Shown piece after piece: positions 13,571-26,531 of a DNA stretch of 64,000 bases (the first letter of the stretch is position 1; each line of letters opens with the position of its first letter). The stretch covers positions 14,848,730-14,912,729 of the forward strand of contig CM019227.1 of NCBI GenBank assembly GCA_009741485.1, written 5' to 3'. The stretch is from Malurus cyaneus samueli. Taxonomy: Eukaryota > Chordata > Aves > Passeriformes > Maluridae. Below the pieces are notes generated by a model. It was given only the letters and a program-made list of their open reading frames with translations, searched no databases and was not told where the DNA came from. A program made the translations under genes and the position numbers.

Positions 13571-15439
13571 ATCATTTCATGACATCCCTCTTGCTTAGCA
13601 AGGGAAATATTTCAGAACTGAACTGCTTCCAAGGTTTAGTTCTGAGAGGCACTTTAAGCAACCCAATGTTTCACTGTTAAAGGAACTTTCCTAGATGCTC
13701 TAGAGATGGTTTCAAAATGATTGAACTTCTATCTAAAGAAATAAAGAAAATAATTTAAAAAAAACAATCTAAAGAGATTCAGACAGCCCCAAAGAATACC
13801 CATTTATGGCCACTCTTTCAGTCTGCCTACAGACATCAGGGTTCAGAAGCAGGGCAGACACATAACACTGGAATTATTCTAACAAACCTTCCAGTTCTAA
13901 GGGGTGGGCTGAGCAACAAAGTCATCAATTCATCATTAAACTTATATTCCAGCTGAAATGTATTGGAATGCTTTAAAGTGGCAGCATAATTCTTCCAGAT
14001 TTGTTGCTGGCACTCCCCAATTAATGATAATAAAAGCAGCCACTTTGGATTTTTCAGAAGGAATCAGACATCCAACCACACTGGACTGATAATCACAACT
14101 GACTGACTCTGAGAGCTTTCTCTGTTGTAGCTTAATTATCTGACCAGGCCACTTGACTCGCATCATTTGCTTCTGCAATCACACAAAATGAATTCTCCAG
14201 CCACCTCTCTTTTTTGGAAGGTTCAGTACAGAGCCAAATTCAGTTCTGAAAAAAAGGTCATCCTAAAAAGAAAGATAATGCAGAACAACTTTTTTTCAGA
14301 GAGCATAGGGGAAAAGATAACCATGAGAAGCAAAAGAAAAATTCTTTGCTGCTGTAGCAGGAAACTACCTTTTTTTTTTTTCTTCCTCCCATTGCAGAGG
14401 AGCATTTGCTTTTGGTCTTTTTCCCATATAACATACTGTATTCCAATAAAAGCCTGTGCTCTTGCTGCTGCTGCACATGTGTTTGATAATGACACGTTCA
14501 CTTGGTGTCAGTGCCTGAAGGATGGAACAGAGCAGCAACTGAAACCTCCCAAAAGCCTGCAAAGGACATTTAGTCACATTTAACAGGAAGCAGCCAACAA
14601 CTTGCCAAAAACATCATCTGAATTCCAGCCTGAATTGGAGACCACAAACTACTATGGACACACCAACACACAGAGAGAGCTTTTCCCTCAGCACCTTCAC
14701 CTTTCCAACTGCTGAAACTTTTGCCTGTTTTTATGATGCTGTGATTTATTGCCAGAGCTTTCCTTATCCTACATGGCAAATCTTTCTCCTGCTATTTCCA
14801 GCAGCCCAAGTGGACATGACTCTGCCACACTGATTTGTTTCTCTTCCACATTAACACCTAAATCTTTCTTTTCTATTTATGTTTTCTGCCTCTCCCTCGC
14901 TTTCTCCAACTCTGAGTCTTTAAGGTCTTTTCAACTGCAGCTCAACTTTGTGTTCCATCAACCAACATTATTTCCTTTGGAAAATTTTTATATCATCTTT
15001 TAAAAACAAAACTTTCCAAAACTGCCTTAAGTGCCTTAATACAGAAAGACATTCTGAAGAACTCAGGTGTATTTGCAATGAGAATTGATTCTTAAATTTT
15101 GGTTTTTATTTTTAAAGAAATTATGAAAGGAGCTTGTCATTATACATGATTCAGTATAGGAAACTATACCTCCTTTGTTTTACACCTGTATTAGAGTGTC
15201 CTGAGGATGATGCAGCACCTTTATATCCAAATACAAAAATAAAGGATTGGATTGTCAAAATAAAAGGGGCATGAAAAGCCATCTGGAATATTGGCTATTA
15301 AAGGGGGTAGCAGTCAATGTCTGAAGTTTATCTGCCAGTCAGTTGTGAGCTCCAGCGCTTGGGCAACAAGGCCAGGTCCAAAACTGTCCAAGGTCTTCAT
15401 AAAACACATGTATGAAGTGTCAGAAGGCAAATTCACACA

Positions 15440-15625
15440 GGACAGCAAACGGGGAGCAGCTCTGGGGCTCTGGAGGAGCTAAGGAGTGGGCTGGGAAGAA
15501 CCTGGCCAAAGTCGTGCTCTGGGGACAGGATAATCCCTGGCATTGGCCCTGGCTCTGGGGGCCTGGCCAGGGAGCAGCTCTGCACAGGAGGATCTGTGGG
15601 TCCTGGTGAGCAGAGCTGGGGACAA
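15440..15625 (+). mobile_element. CR1 LINE fragment, ORF2 3' part, plus strand
   Basis: The text around 15527-15540 (AGGATAATCCCTGG) and 15592-15611 (TCTGTGGGTCCTGGTGAGC) resembles the avian CR1 ORF2 region where a product is compared with a 'displaying a cache' type peptide end, as I remember the consensus. Orientation agrees with the CR1 3' end found at 16422. I infer that both belong to one old insertion, now split by the inverted-repeat element at 15631-15951. The match is diverged and the ends approximate. Confidence 0.55.
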
Positions 15626-15630
15626 AACTG

Positions 15631-15951
15631 TCCCATATCTTCAATCAGTGTGGTAGTTAATATTAAAAAAAAAAAAAAAATTGGGGGTTTTCAACCGTTT
15701 TATTAGAAAAATAAGAAAATGGACATGCTAGCTTTGCTACAATCCAGCTTTAAGAGGTGGCAGGCAACACTCCAGGCTGCAAAGGCTCTGCAGGCTGCAC
15801 CAGCAAAAGGGTGCTCAGGGAGAGGAGAAAAGAGATCATCCTCCTGCAACTCTTGGGAGAGCAGCTGGAACACCAGTGGGGAGTGCCCCAGGACAGTTTT
15901 TATTTTTTTTTTATTTTTTAATTAACTGCCACACTGATTGAAGATATGGGA
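15631..15951. repeat. Inverted-repeat pair of an A-tailed repeat (tail to tail)
   Basis: The arms 15631-15661 and 15921-15951 are complementary over 31 bases with one mismatch (GTAGTT versus GCAGTT). Each arm is followed inward by an A-rich tail: A on the plus strand from about 15664, and T on the plus strand at about 15897-15919. The geometry is two copies of the same 3' end facing each other, with about 215 bp of other sequence between the tails. The right arm continues outward to about 15990 in a stretch that recurs at 17010-17070. A DNA transposon with terminal inverted repeats is the alternative, but the A-tails favour retroposition. Family unknown. Confidence 0.75.
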
Positions 15952-15954
15952 TGT

Positions 15955-16139
15955 ACCAACCCAGGTGACAAACTATGCTTATCCAGTCCCCCGTGCCTTG
16001 TGTGAGGGTTCACTGGGGGCTGCCAGGGCAGCTGCAGGGATGGGCACTGACAGAGGCTCAGGGAGCTGCTTTGGCATCACCCCAGCAAGGGAGGGCTCAG
16101 AAAACTCAACTGCATCTTCTGCCACTTAACCAAAGGTGA
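15955..16139. other. Unassigned segment between the A-tailed repeat and the CR1 3' end
   Basis: The first 35 bases belong to the A-tailed repeat. The rest is GC-richer than its surroundings and might be diverged CR1 sequence, but I cannot align it with confidence. Confidence 0.4.
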
Positions 16140-16422
16140 CCGAGGGAGAGCCCAAAGGTGCAAAGTGACAGAACGGAGCAGCAGCTCAAAGCTGCCCAAA
16201 GGCAAATTCTGGTTCGCTCTAAAGAATAAAATAATGAATATCAGAGAAGTTAAGCACAAGAAAATGCTGCTCAGAAAGGTTGTGGCGTCCTGGAGACTTT
16301 CAAAACCTGAGCTCTAAAAGCTCCTAAACGACATAATCTGTGTGGTTACCCCTGATTTAAAAGGGATGTTGGGATTAGATGGCTTCTGAAGTTCCCTTTC
16401 AATCTGAGTCATTCTGTGATTC
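16140..16422 (+). mobile_element. CR1 LINE 3' end, plus strand
   Basis: CR1 is the dominant avian non-LTR retrotransposon and is usually 5'-truncated. Here CTGCTCAGAAAGGTTGTGGC (from 16268) and TTGGGATTAGATGGCTTCTG (from 16369) match the familiar 3' part. The copy ends ATTCTGTGATTC at 16411-16422, the characteristic CR1 terminus, in place of a poly-A tail. The copy is old and cannot be active. It supports a bird or other sauropsid source. Confidence 0.85.
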
Positions 16423-17002
16423 CATGTGGTTTTCAACAGCAGCAGAATAGCTTCAAAATGGATTTTATACTTTTATCCTATTTGATGACTTTCCTCATAA
16501 AGGATTTACTGACAAGGAAGAGACTAGTTACAACTTCTAGCCTGCTTTCTCTCCTCAAGAAACAATATCTCAGTCCTTGGAGATGTATTTGCAATGCTTC
16601 CTTAGAAAAAATGTTCACATTTGTTTAATCCATGGCCAGAGCAGTGTGGAAGTGACGATTGTTACAGTGCAGGCAAGACCAGAAAAGTTTCACAAATGAT
16701 GTAATTTAATGCTGTGAACTATGACACATTTTCCTTTCTGCCAAATGTTACCATTCTCAGCATAAGTAGAGGAACGCTGCCTTGGAGTAGTTTTCTCTGC
16801 CTTCTGAATGACCTCTAAAACAGTAACTACAGCCATGCAAGTTTCCTAATTTTACTTGCAATTTTTCTTCTGAAATAAAATTTATTTCAAAGATTAATTT
16901 CTAAAAAAAAAAACAACTGCCACCTTTTAAAGCTGGATTGTAGCAAATCTAACATGTCAGTTTTCCTATTTTTCTAATAAAATGGTTTGAAAACCCTTTT
17001 TT

Positions 17003-17070
17003 TTTTTTTAACTGCACATTGATTGAAGACATAGGACATACCAACCCAAGTGACAAACTATGTTTATGCA
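17003..17070 (-). repeat. Third copy of the A-tailed repeat end
   Basis: After a run of T (16998-17009) the plus strand reads AACTGCACATTGATTGAAGA and continues with ACCAACCCAAGTGACAAACT. This matches 15922-15990 with about one change per six to eight bases. On the minus strand it is the repeat's 3' end followed by an A-tail, the same arrangement as in the other two copies. Its upstream extent is not clear. Confidence 0.7.
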
Positions 17071-17190
17071 GCCAGCTGTACCTGGTCCCAGTCCTGCATT
17101 GTGCTTTGCAACCCTTTCTTCTGGACTCCACTGAGACTGTTCCTGCCTTGTAATCCATGCACAAGCATAAATATTTCCAAAATATGAGGG

Positions 17191-17253
17191 AAAAAAAAAA
17201 AAAAAAAACAAAAAAACCGAAACAAAAAAACCAAAACAAAACAAAAAAAAAAA
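17191..17253. repeat. A/C low-complexity tract
   Basis: A run of about 18 A followed by short A blocks separated by C, CC or CCG. It gives lysine/glutamine frames on one strand and phenylalanine-rich frames on the other, neither meaningful. Confidence 0.85.
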
Positions 17254-18468
17254 CCTTATTGGTAAAGGATTGAATCTGCATCGGTTTGCGGAGTGCAGAG
17301 AAAACTGAACAGCATTCAAATCCAGCTCCAGGTATATGGTTTGCAACAGATCATTTCTGTAAAAACTGATAATTTCTTATAAAAAACCTAAAATAATTCA
17401 TTCAAGATTTGTTGTCAGTAGAATTCAACCCATCAATTGCAGTTCACTCCCAAAAAAAACCTGACTGAATTTTTCAGGAGATGGGACTGGATGCAGCCGG
17501 TTTTTAAAAGTGTCTAAATGGAGCAATTTAATCTAGTTGAGATTAACAGTTGGCACCAAATTATTCCCAATTTAGAGAAGCTGCCTCATCCTGAGTTTGA
17601 GCTGGCTTTGCAATGGACACACCATAAAACAGAGCCATGTATTTACCAGATTTATCAGCCAAAGAAAGTGGTGAGCCATGTGCTGACAAAACATTCTTTA
17701 AGGCCATTTGTTCTACGGAGAAATGGGATCAGAGTTTCACACCGGCCTAATTAGTGATTAGATGGTGAGAAATAAACCAAATACCAGGCAGGAGGAGTGA
17801 AGTGTGCCACAAGGACTGCACACAGAGAGCCAAAACACAGAGCTGGAGACCTTTGAGCCCTTGGTGTGGGTCAGAGGAGCACCACTGCAGCACAGTGAGC
17901 CCCCAAAGCTGAAGGTGGAGTTTGAACTACCAACAGTGGACTCTTTAAACTCTTGTGTTGCCCAGAGCCACAATCTGTCACTGCTGAGCTCTGCTGGAGC
18001 CTCAGCAAAGAAAGGAGACGTTTCTCTCCACAATCCCTCACATTTTCTAGGGCAGCACCACAATGCCCACAGCCCATCCAGCAGGTGTGACACAGGTACA
18101 ACCTCAGCACCACAAATGGGAGATCATTGCTTGGCTCACCTGAAATAAAACAGGGAACACAGTCAGCTAGGGAGGGAGTGAAAATACAGTGCCATAAGCT
18201 GCCTTAAGCAGCAAAGCTGACAGATCATCCCAGCTCAGCTATTTGGATACAGAGCTGCTTTGAAAGCCAGAACGAGCCGGGTTAAGCGACAACAATTCCT
18301 GCAAAACGGTGCCAAATGATCAAACACAAGCTGCTTTGTTTTGTTTTACTTTGCTTAAACCAGGTAAATTTAAGAGATTGATTTGTGTGGTAAACTCCAT
18401 AAAGACAATGACATGACTGACTTTGAGAATTTGGAGGGAGACCAGGAAAATCAGCAGTAGAGCTACCA

Positions 18469-18490
18469 AAAAAAAAAAAAAAAAAAAAAG
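18469..18490. repeat. Poly-A tract
   Basis: Uninterrupted run of about 21 A after GAGCTACC. No retroposon body identified. Confidence 0.85.
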
Positions 18491-21400
18491 AGACTAGTAT
18501 ATCCAGGGAAATGTTATGAATCCCCAAGGTTTACCCAGGAGAGGAAATGGTCCAAGGTAGCTGCCTGATTGAGATGTTTATTAAAGAGAACTTCAGCACG
18601 CAGGAACAAACCATTCATTAGCAAAGAAGACTCTTAGCAGGTCTACATGGCTATGCAGAAAGTCTCTTAATGAAGAGAGACACAAAATGTGAGTTTACAA
18701 GGGATGGAGTCAAGGCCTGGCAATAAGAGAAGCATAGAAATATTGCTCAGATACTTGAGGACAAAAATGGGAAGGTTTTTTTTACCCAGCCTAACTAGAA
18801 CTAAGACATTGTTAACTCAAAGACATTAAGGGTGACAAGATATTTCCAGAAAAAAAAACCAAAAAAACAAAGCAACCAAACCTAGACACGAACTATTCAC
18901 TGCTTTCAGAGAATGCCTGTTTCTAGTCTCTGTTTAACTTTAAGGTTTCCACCATGTTTTTATTTACAACAGAAGATGATGACCTGAGCTGCAATGACCA
19001 ACCACCACAGCAATGCCATCTTGTTTAATGCCAGTTGAAGCTGCGCTCATTTTTCTGGCACCGAAATTAAACGACGGAACATGATCGCCGATGTTATTTA
19101 CTCCTAAGATTAAAATGACAATCAAAATATCATTGGGCACAAGGAACAGACAGATTGGCTTCCTGCCTCAGCCACACTTTGCTGTGCTTGTTTATCACCG
19201 GGATCATTTGCATACTTCAGTGGATGTTGATGTTAAGATGCTGTTGCAGCTTTACTGAGGAACTGTTTATCCAACAGGGTTTGTCATCAGCAACCTAAGC
19301 CACGGTAGAAGTGCTGAATGTCACCACTGCCTAAAAACAAACAGGAATCTATTAATAGTGTGTTACAGGGAATCTCCAGTTATGAAGAAAAGCAACAAAA
19401 ATCCTTTAATGTTTCCTACAGCAAAGGAAAGACTTTCACTGACTATACTGACTAGCAAATTCTATGTTGTTAAATCTGTAAAAAGCTTCTGTTCCTATGA
19501 AAGGAACGGCCAGTTTGGCCCTGTATTGTCACTTTCACATCTGTACAACAGGGACTAAAACTGATTTCAAATCTGTGAATCTATGTGGCTGCTCCCTGAA
19601 CAGCTTTTTTGGAGATTAATTTACCACTGGACCTTCTTCACAAAACTGAACATATTCACATGGTAAATCCAGCTGCTGGTCTAGGCTGGTCTCTGCCTAT
19701 GCTACAAGTGCTTAACCCTGCTATGTTTAAAATCCATTGTTTTGAACAACACATGATTTTTTTGGTATTGGTCAAAAATTACCTTTCCTGGTTTACAATT
19801 TTATTTTGTGCCTCTGTGTGGAAGGAAGGGCTGGCGGAAGGAAAGGAAAGGTCTTTCCAAAACTGAACCAGCCCTGAAAACAAGTCTGGCATGCTGACCA
19901 GAAGCATATGGCTAATCTACAGCCAGCACATCCAACAGCGCTGGTGTTTGCACAGTGCGGGGGCCTGGACAGCAGCCACAGCATCCCCAACTCCAGAATT
20001 ACTGAAAATACACACACCGCTTCTGGGAGAGAAAAGTTACAGCCTGGAAACTGTTTATAATCAATGTGAACTGGCTGCCTTTTATAGGAGCACATCAGAT
20101 TAAATAAGATACCAAAAATATTGAAGCGGTTCTGCGTTTGCTGAGTGCGCACCCGGTGAGACGGAGAACGCAGCAAATGCGTTTGCATTTCAGCTGCAGA
20201 AGAAATTCAGATTAGATGCTGCTACACAGGAATTGATAGTGAGTAGGTATTCAATCAGAAAAGTGGTTTTCTTTTAAATATTACAATCACATGGTGCAGT
20301 ACATCACTTGTGTCAAGTTAAATTTAATCATATCAGCACACTTAAAGGGAAAAACTTGAATACCTACTCATATAGCTATGCCAAGAGGGATTATAGGAGA
20401 CTTTATGAAGGCTTTTCCTTTTATTTAATATTCTGATATCAGTATAGAACAATTTTGCTATGTATTATACCCTCAAACTAATCTATTCCATTGTCATTTT
20501 AATGCAGAGCAAATGTGCCTGAACTCATGGTGACAGGATCGTGTGTCCTGTCAATTCCTGACATTCTTCTATGGTAAAACAGCATTTTCCTTGGAACAGC
20601 AAAAGCCATAAGGAGTGAGGCTGATTTTCCTGAGAGCAAAGCACTATCATCATCTGCTTTTAAATGTGTTAAGGACACGTTTAAAAAAGAAACAAAAACT
20701 TATGCTCTCACTAATGCTTGCTGATTTTCACCAGATTGATAATCAGGGATGTGAAGGGCTGTGCCCTGGAAAAGGGGTCTGAGCAATGCAATGCACAAAC
20801 TGGATGGTTTTTTCCTGAAATGCACTTTTTCTGCATACATTTAATGGCTTATCTGAACAGCAATGAACAATGATGGACATACGGTTCATCAGAAAGAAAC
20901 AAGTTTTCAGCTGCCAGACACCAAATACAACAAAAACTTTGGAACTTAAATTGAACTCTGGGAAAGCAATCAAAACTGTTCAGTGGCAAACATGTCAGGC
21001 ACGGATTTAGGCAAGCTCAGTCCACCTCAGAAGACTGGATGGACACAATTCAGGATCCCAAACAGGGACTGAAAAGCACAATTTAGCTCTACAAATGTAC
21101 TGGGTCTATTTAGCCCAGCCTTGTAGTGAGTTCTGCTCTCTTCTCATTCAGATCCTGATTCACATTTCCCAATATTTTTTAAACCTCCCTTTGTCCCCCT
21201 TTACTCTTCCTCATATTGTCCTTCATTACCTCCTTTGCATCCTCTTTCTACACCTACCCACAACAATCTGATTCTCCCCTTTAATATTTAGTGCAGCAAT
21301 TGAGAGTGCAGCAGACACAGAATGTTATCTGACTGACATGGTCACACAAAAATTTTGCCTCAGTTACTGAGTGAAAAGCAAGGGATGATCTCCACATGTG

Positions 21401-21635
21401 TCTTAACTTTGGTGCAAAATCTCTCATTGAATTGTGAACTGTTGTGAGCGGAAATCAGCCCACAGGACTAGATTTAAAGAATGTTTTAATCTGCTCTTGT
21501 TTATTCCAGGTACCATTGTAGCTAATTGATTCAGAATTTGGAGGATGAAAATATATTTTGGAATTTGACACAATTATGGAAATACCCTTTCATCAAGACC
21601 AACAAATGGGTAAATATACTAAGTCCTATTAGATA

Positions 21636-21664
21636 GTATATGTATGTATATATATATACATAAT
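21636..21664. repeat. Short (TA/TG)n microsatellite
   Basis: Alternating TATGTATGTATATATATATA sequence, about 29 bases. Self-complementary. Confidence 0.8.
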
Positions 21665-22770
21665 GTGTAAATAACCACAAAGGGTTCACTGCTCCTCGGT
21701 TGACTTCATGTGTTAACTAAAATGCTCAGTGTTTGAAACAAATTCCTAAATTCTACAGCTATTAATATGTCCCCTGCCAACAGTTGTAAAGAATAGGAGG
21801 GGGATAAAAAAAGAAAAAAAACAAAAAACAAATCACCTAATTTCAGTTAATAAAAGGTGAAAACGTAAATTTAAATCATGCAGTGAAGAGGTCTGCAGTG
21901 AGTAACAGCATCAGTTTAGAAAAGCAACACACACCAAATTCAATTTTAGTATCACACACACATATATGTGTTCATGGTATCAAACTAAGAACCAAATTCA
22001 ATGGAGAGTTATGGAGCATAGTCAATTGGTCTGAAAATGTTGTTTGCTAATCAGGATTATGAAATAAAATTTTCAAATTATTATTTTAACTTCATTGCAG
22101 TAACACAGATTGAGCACCAGTTAAACAACTGAACTAAAGACCTCTCACACGCTTCAGAAGCAAACAAATTATGATATCAAATATTTCCAATTAAACAGAG
22201 AATATGGCATTAATTCAAACAATTTAAGCAATGCACATTGTAAAAGCCTCGATTGCTCTGTGCAGAAAAGTGAGAGCAAGGATGAAGCTACCCTGAACAT
22301 AATCCTACTTTCTCTCTTTCTCGATCTTTGACAATTCAAACCATTTATATTTTGTTTCCTTTCTTACATACACAAATCCGAAATTTAAGAATAGTTTGCT
22401 GCTAGAATTTGCTTTCTAACACCTCACATTCTGTGAACCTGACAGAGCAATATCATTGCACCTTTGCATTTACAATAATAGCCAAACGTAAATAAATTAG
22501 CAAGCTACTACACACCCTGAGCCACAGAGCCCAGCTAAATGGGGGCTCCCATGGCCTTGGGTGAGAAGAGTTTTAATAGAATTACATAAAACAAAAAGGC
22601 AAAAAGTTTAAAACTAAAAGCAAAGCACCCAACACTGTGCAGAGCCTCAGAGGGAGTAAGCTTTCCCTTCAGCAATGCAAATTCCGGATGCAAAAAAACT
22701 CTACAGCAACACTGTAACTTGCAGGTCCTCAAATTGTCTTACTTGTCTGCAAGTTTTTAAAATAGTCTCT

Positions 22771-22858
22771 GGTTGTTGGGGTTTTCAGTTTTTGCTTTTT
22801 TTTGGGAGTTTTTTCCTTTGGTTTTGGTTTTGTTGTTTTGTTTTACTTTGTTTTTTAG
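22771..22858. repeat. T/G-rich low-complexity tract
   Basis: Blocks of T separated by G, GG or GGG, with a few C. Complementary in style to the A/C tracts elsewhere in the window. Confidence 0.75.
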
Positions 22859-23764
22859 AATAATTTCAGGCAAGTTGCATTTAAAAATCACCTGTGGTTC
22901 ATCTACAAATAATCTTTAGTTTTAAAATGCAAATTACTTCAGAATTAGAAAGGAATATTTCATACACCCTAACAAAACCCTGTGCAACTGCATTTGCCAG
23001 GTATGTACTGTTAGTCACCTGTATGTTCACTGCAACCTAGGGAAAAAACCCACATAATTCAGATGAAAACTAACTTCCCTCCATTTAACTGTAAATTTCT
23101 GGAAAATAAGCAAGGTAAAGGACAGAGATGAAGGAATATATCTTGCCAAGTAATAAGGAAAATATGCAATAACTACCATATTGGCAAGAACTATTAATTT
23201 TGACCATTTATTTTCAAATGTGAGCAGAGACACCTAGATTTGAAAGTCTGCACTAGTGAACTCAGAAAAACAAATACCCTTGCCAGCCTAAAAACACACA
23301 CTCACTCACATGAGAGGAAAGACTGCAACAGGAATAAATACTTGACCTGGGAGATTAGCAGTGACTGGAAAATAAAAATCTGCCTGAAATCTCAGCAGCA
23401 GCAATGGTAACCCCTGAGGTTGTACGAGTGCACACATAAAGCTGCTGTTTTTTACAGATTTAAAATATTTCTTCCCTTCTGTTTAGGTTCAGTGATACTT
23501 TGGTCTAAAACCAAAAGGCTGTCAGAGAATTCCATTGACCAAAGAGGCAGGAGAGAAATGGAGGGTATAAAGTGGCAGCTGGACCAACCCTGTCCCTGAA
23601 GTGGCAGCAAGGCAAGGGCAGGACAGCCTAGAGGAACAGAGGGGATTTGAAAGATTTGTGTGTCTGCATTACACTGGATCATCCAGCTGAAATGCAAGGA
23701 ATTAGTTACAAATTGTATTTTAGAAAATGTGCATCAGCTGTGATAAATAAAAAGGCTGTGAAGG

Positions 23765-24330
23765 TTTGGAATGTTTAACTGTGCTCTGATGTCCAGCCCA
23801 GCCTCGTGGCCCAAGCAGGGTTTGCGGTCAGGACAGGGGCTCAGGGTCCATCCACACATTTTTTTTTTTCAAAGCACTGAAGACAAAGACTGTGCAAACT
23901 CTCCAGACAACCTGTTCCAGTGCTAAACCATCCTAATGGAGAAAGTTTTTCTTCATATCTAGTTGTTCCAATTTCACAATAAACGCTGTCCCTAAGCCTC
24001 CCACCATGCACCTCTGGGAAGAGACTCTCTCCATCCTGACACCTCTTTGTAAGCACTGAAAGGCAGATTTTAGGTCACACTGAAGGGTTCTCCAGGCTGA
24101 ACAAGTGCAGTTCCTTCAGCCTCTTCTCAGACACATCTTGGGGACCCTGTGCTGACCCTTCTCTCTTGTACTGGAGGGGTAGAAGCTGTGCCAAATATCT
24201 CAGATGCAGTTTAAGAAGTACCATGTAAAGGGAGAAAATCACTTCCGTCCCTTTACTCTCCTGCTCATCCAGCCCAGGATGCTGCAGGCTTCCTCTGCTG
24301 CCAGAGCAAATACACTAATCCAGCAGAAAC
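23765..24330 (-). mobile_element. CR1 LINE fragment, minus strand
   Basis: Several landmarks of the avian CR1 3' half appear in the right order for a minus-strand copy. They are CCTGTTCCAGTGCT (23911-23924), a block like 'phase of hardened output' where failing positions are listed (23935-24050, diverged), CTCCAGGCTGAAC (24090-24102) and CAGCCCAGGATGCTG (24270-24284). The expected 3' terminus lies near 23765 but the usual ATTCTATG-type end is not recognisable. A T-run at 23861-23869 interrupts the copy. Diverged and inactive. The upper end could extend to about 24480. Confidence 0.85.
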
Positions 24331-26531
24331 ACTCTCTTAAATCAGATGTTTATAGATGCGTGCCATGGAGATCTATTCAGATATCTAAATTTCTAAACTG
24401 CATCCAGGATCACCCGTTCTGAGGGGCAGAGTGCTGATGGCTCTTTGTGGCCAAGCAGACTGACAGCAAAAGATGCTTGGACAGTCCCACTGCAAGACTT
24501 TGGTTGCAGCTCTCCAGTACAGAAGTTTCAAGCTGGAGTAAGAATTTCACTAAGAATTCAATTAATAAGGATGATAATATGTCTATTTTTTAAAGAAAGT
24601 CCTGACCAACTTCTTTCACCTCAGTGAATCAAAAGAAAAGCTCTACAGCCTTCCCTCATAGCAGGCACCACCTGACACCATCATTTTAACACAACAACTG
24701 AGATAAAGAGGAAAAGAGAAGAGGGAAAGGTTAGGACAGATAGTGGATGGGATAATATGTATTTTCAAGGAAAAAAGAGACAAAGATATTCCAAACACCA
24801 GCATTTAGATGGGGATTCACACCAGCTGTCATGAACCCGTTATTTAATGGGTTCCCTAAGAGCCAGGAGAGCTCCTCACCCCACCCCTACCCCACTGAGC
24901 CCCGGTGGGGAGCTCTGATCCAGAAAGGCCCAGCACCTCTGCCTTCAGGCATTGCCAGGGATGCAAATGAAGCTGTGAAGAGAAATCAACTCATCAATCA
25001 CCATCACAAGGGGACACCGGGCAGTGCAGGAGGATTTTAGCCCTGCTCAGGTCCTTCCTAGCACCACTCTGCTTTAATTAAATACCACCTCGAGTGCTTT
25101 ATTGCCACCAGAAATCTCGGAGTTGAAGGCTGGCATCCTGCAAGCTGAGTGCTGGAGCTAATTAGAAATGAGAAAGGGAAACATGTTCATTAAAAAATGG
25201 TGGGATTCCCCGACCAGGAATGTTTCTACAGCCTTGGAATAAAAATCTGCCTTTCTGTGGATTTCGAATGATATGTTAAGTAGCTTTTATTAAGGTGCAA
25301 TCTTTTACTTTGAACCACACGCCTGTTATTGTCTTCCTTAAGTAAAGGCAGATTTAGCTGTATCCACCAGACCATTGTTAGAATTTAAAAGATTCTTGGC
25401 TTATGGTTAGCTGATAAGAGCCTTAATTCCTCTTCTTCTAACATTTGATACACTAATTTGAATTTTTTCAGACTTGGCACACTCAAGGGCTTTTTGCCTT
25501 ACTTCCCTGGATATACATAAGCTAGTCATTACTATTTATGAAGGCGATGAAAGGAAACATTAAACAGTCAAAGAAATATAAATCTTAGATTCTAACACCG
25601 AGAGTGCAACAGCAGGATTAAAAACAAAACAAAATGAAACAAAAACCTGAAGCAAACACAAAGGCATTTGCAATTTAAAGCAATACAATATAGCGGAAAA
25701 GCAGTTTTCTCTTCCACTTGACTGCCAAGTGACCTGACTCAGGATTTTATGGCTTTCCCAGGAACAAGCTGAGAATATCAGCAGCATCCAAAACTTAGCA
25801 GAGAAATCGCATTATTGTGAGCAAAAGCAAAGAGGAGACAAGGAGAATTCTGATTCAAGTGATGAAGTAGAGGTTTTCCTAATTTTAAGCAATGGTAATA
25901 TGGAAATAGAAAATTGCTTTTGGCCAGCACCTTATTAGATAAATTTACCTTTAAGGGAAAGACCTGAATAAAGCCTATACATGGCTTCCATCCCACTCAG
26001 CTAATTAGGGGGAGGCTTTCTTGTTCAGTTTTGTGTATCACACTTATTTTCAATGTCTAAGTTAAGTGATTTCCAAATGCAAATAACACCTCAAATATTA
26101 TTAATAGGGAAAAAAAAAAAAAAAACAAAACCTCATAGCTTTTTAAATATACCACACATTGTTGTTTGAATAACGTCCAGAAAGATCAATTTAATCTTAG
26201 CCTGAATTTAATTTTTCAAGTGTGAGTTAAATGCTAAACAAACCCTAATGAAAATACTCTTACTTCCAAGGGAAACAGATGGCTTTAAATAGTTACTTAT
26301 TTCAACATATGGAAACCAATCACTGAACTATGAAGAATCAAACAGCAAACTGTATCATTATTAATTAATTTTGACTAAGAAGAAAAGAAAATAAGAAGAC
26401 AACAGAAGATGAAAGAATCCAGCTCCTAATGCCTGCTTTAGTTTAAACTGCAGCAGAACAAGGAAGGTTTTAAAAATATTTGTTTGAGCTACGATGCTAT
26501 ATTCTGTTCAGAGCACTGGTTTAGGTAGCTA

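Larger units (their letters stand above)
16431..23764 (-). other. RBFOX1: RBFOX1 intron, middle part
   Basis: No exon supported on either strand. Holds low-complexity tracts at 17191-17253 (A/C), 18469-18490 (A), 21636-21664 (TA) and 22771-22858 (T/G). It also holds a repeat-free stretch at about 19000-19260 with an ATTTGCAT octamer word and several CpGs that looks like regulatory sequence. Confidence 0.75.

Noticed and set aside
20115..20190. Partly inverted GCGTTTGC / GCAAATGC words in a CpG-containing patch
   Set aside because: The pairing is imperfect and short, with no element boundary or tail.
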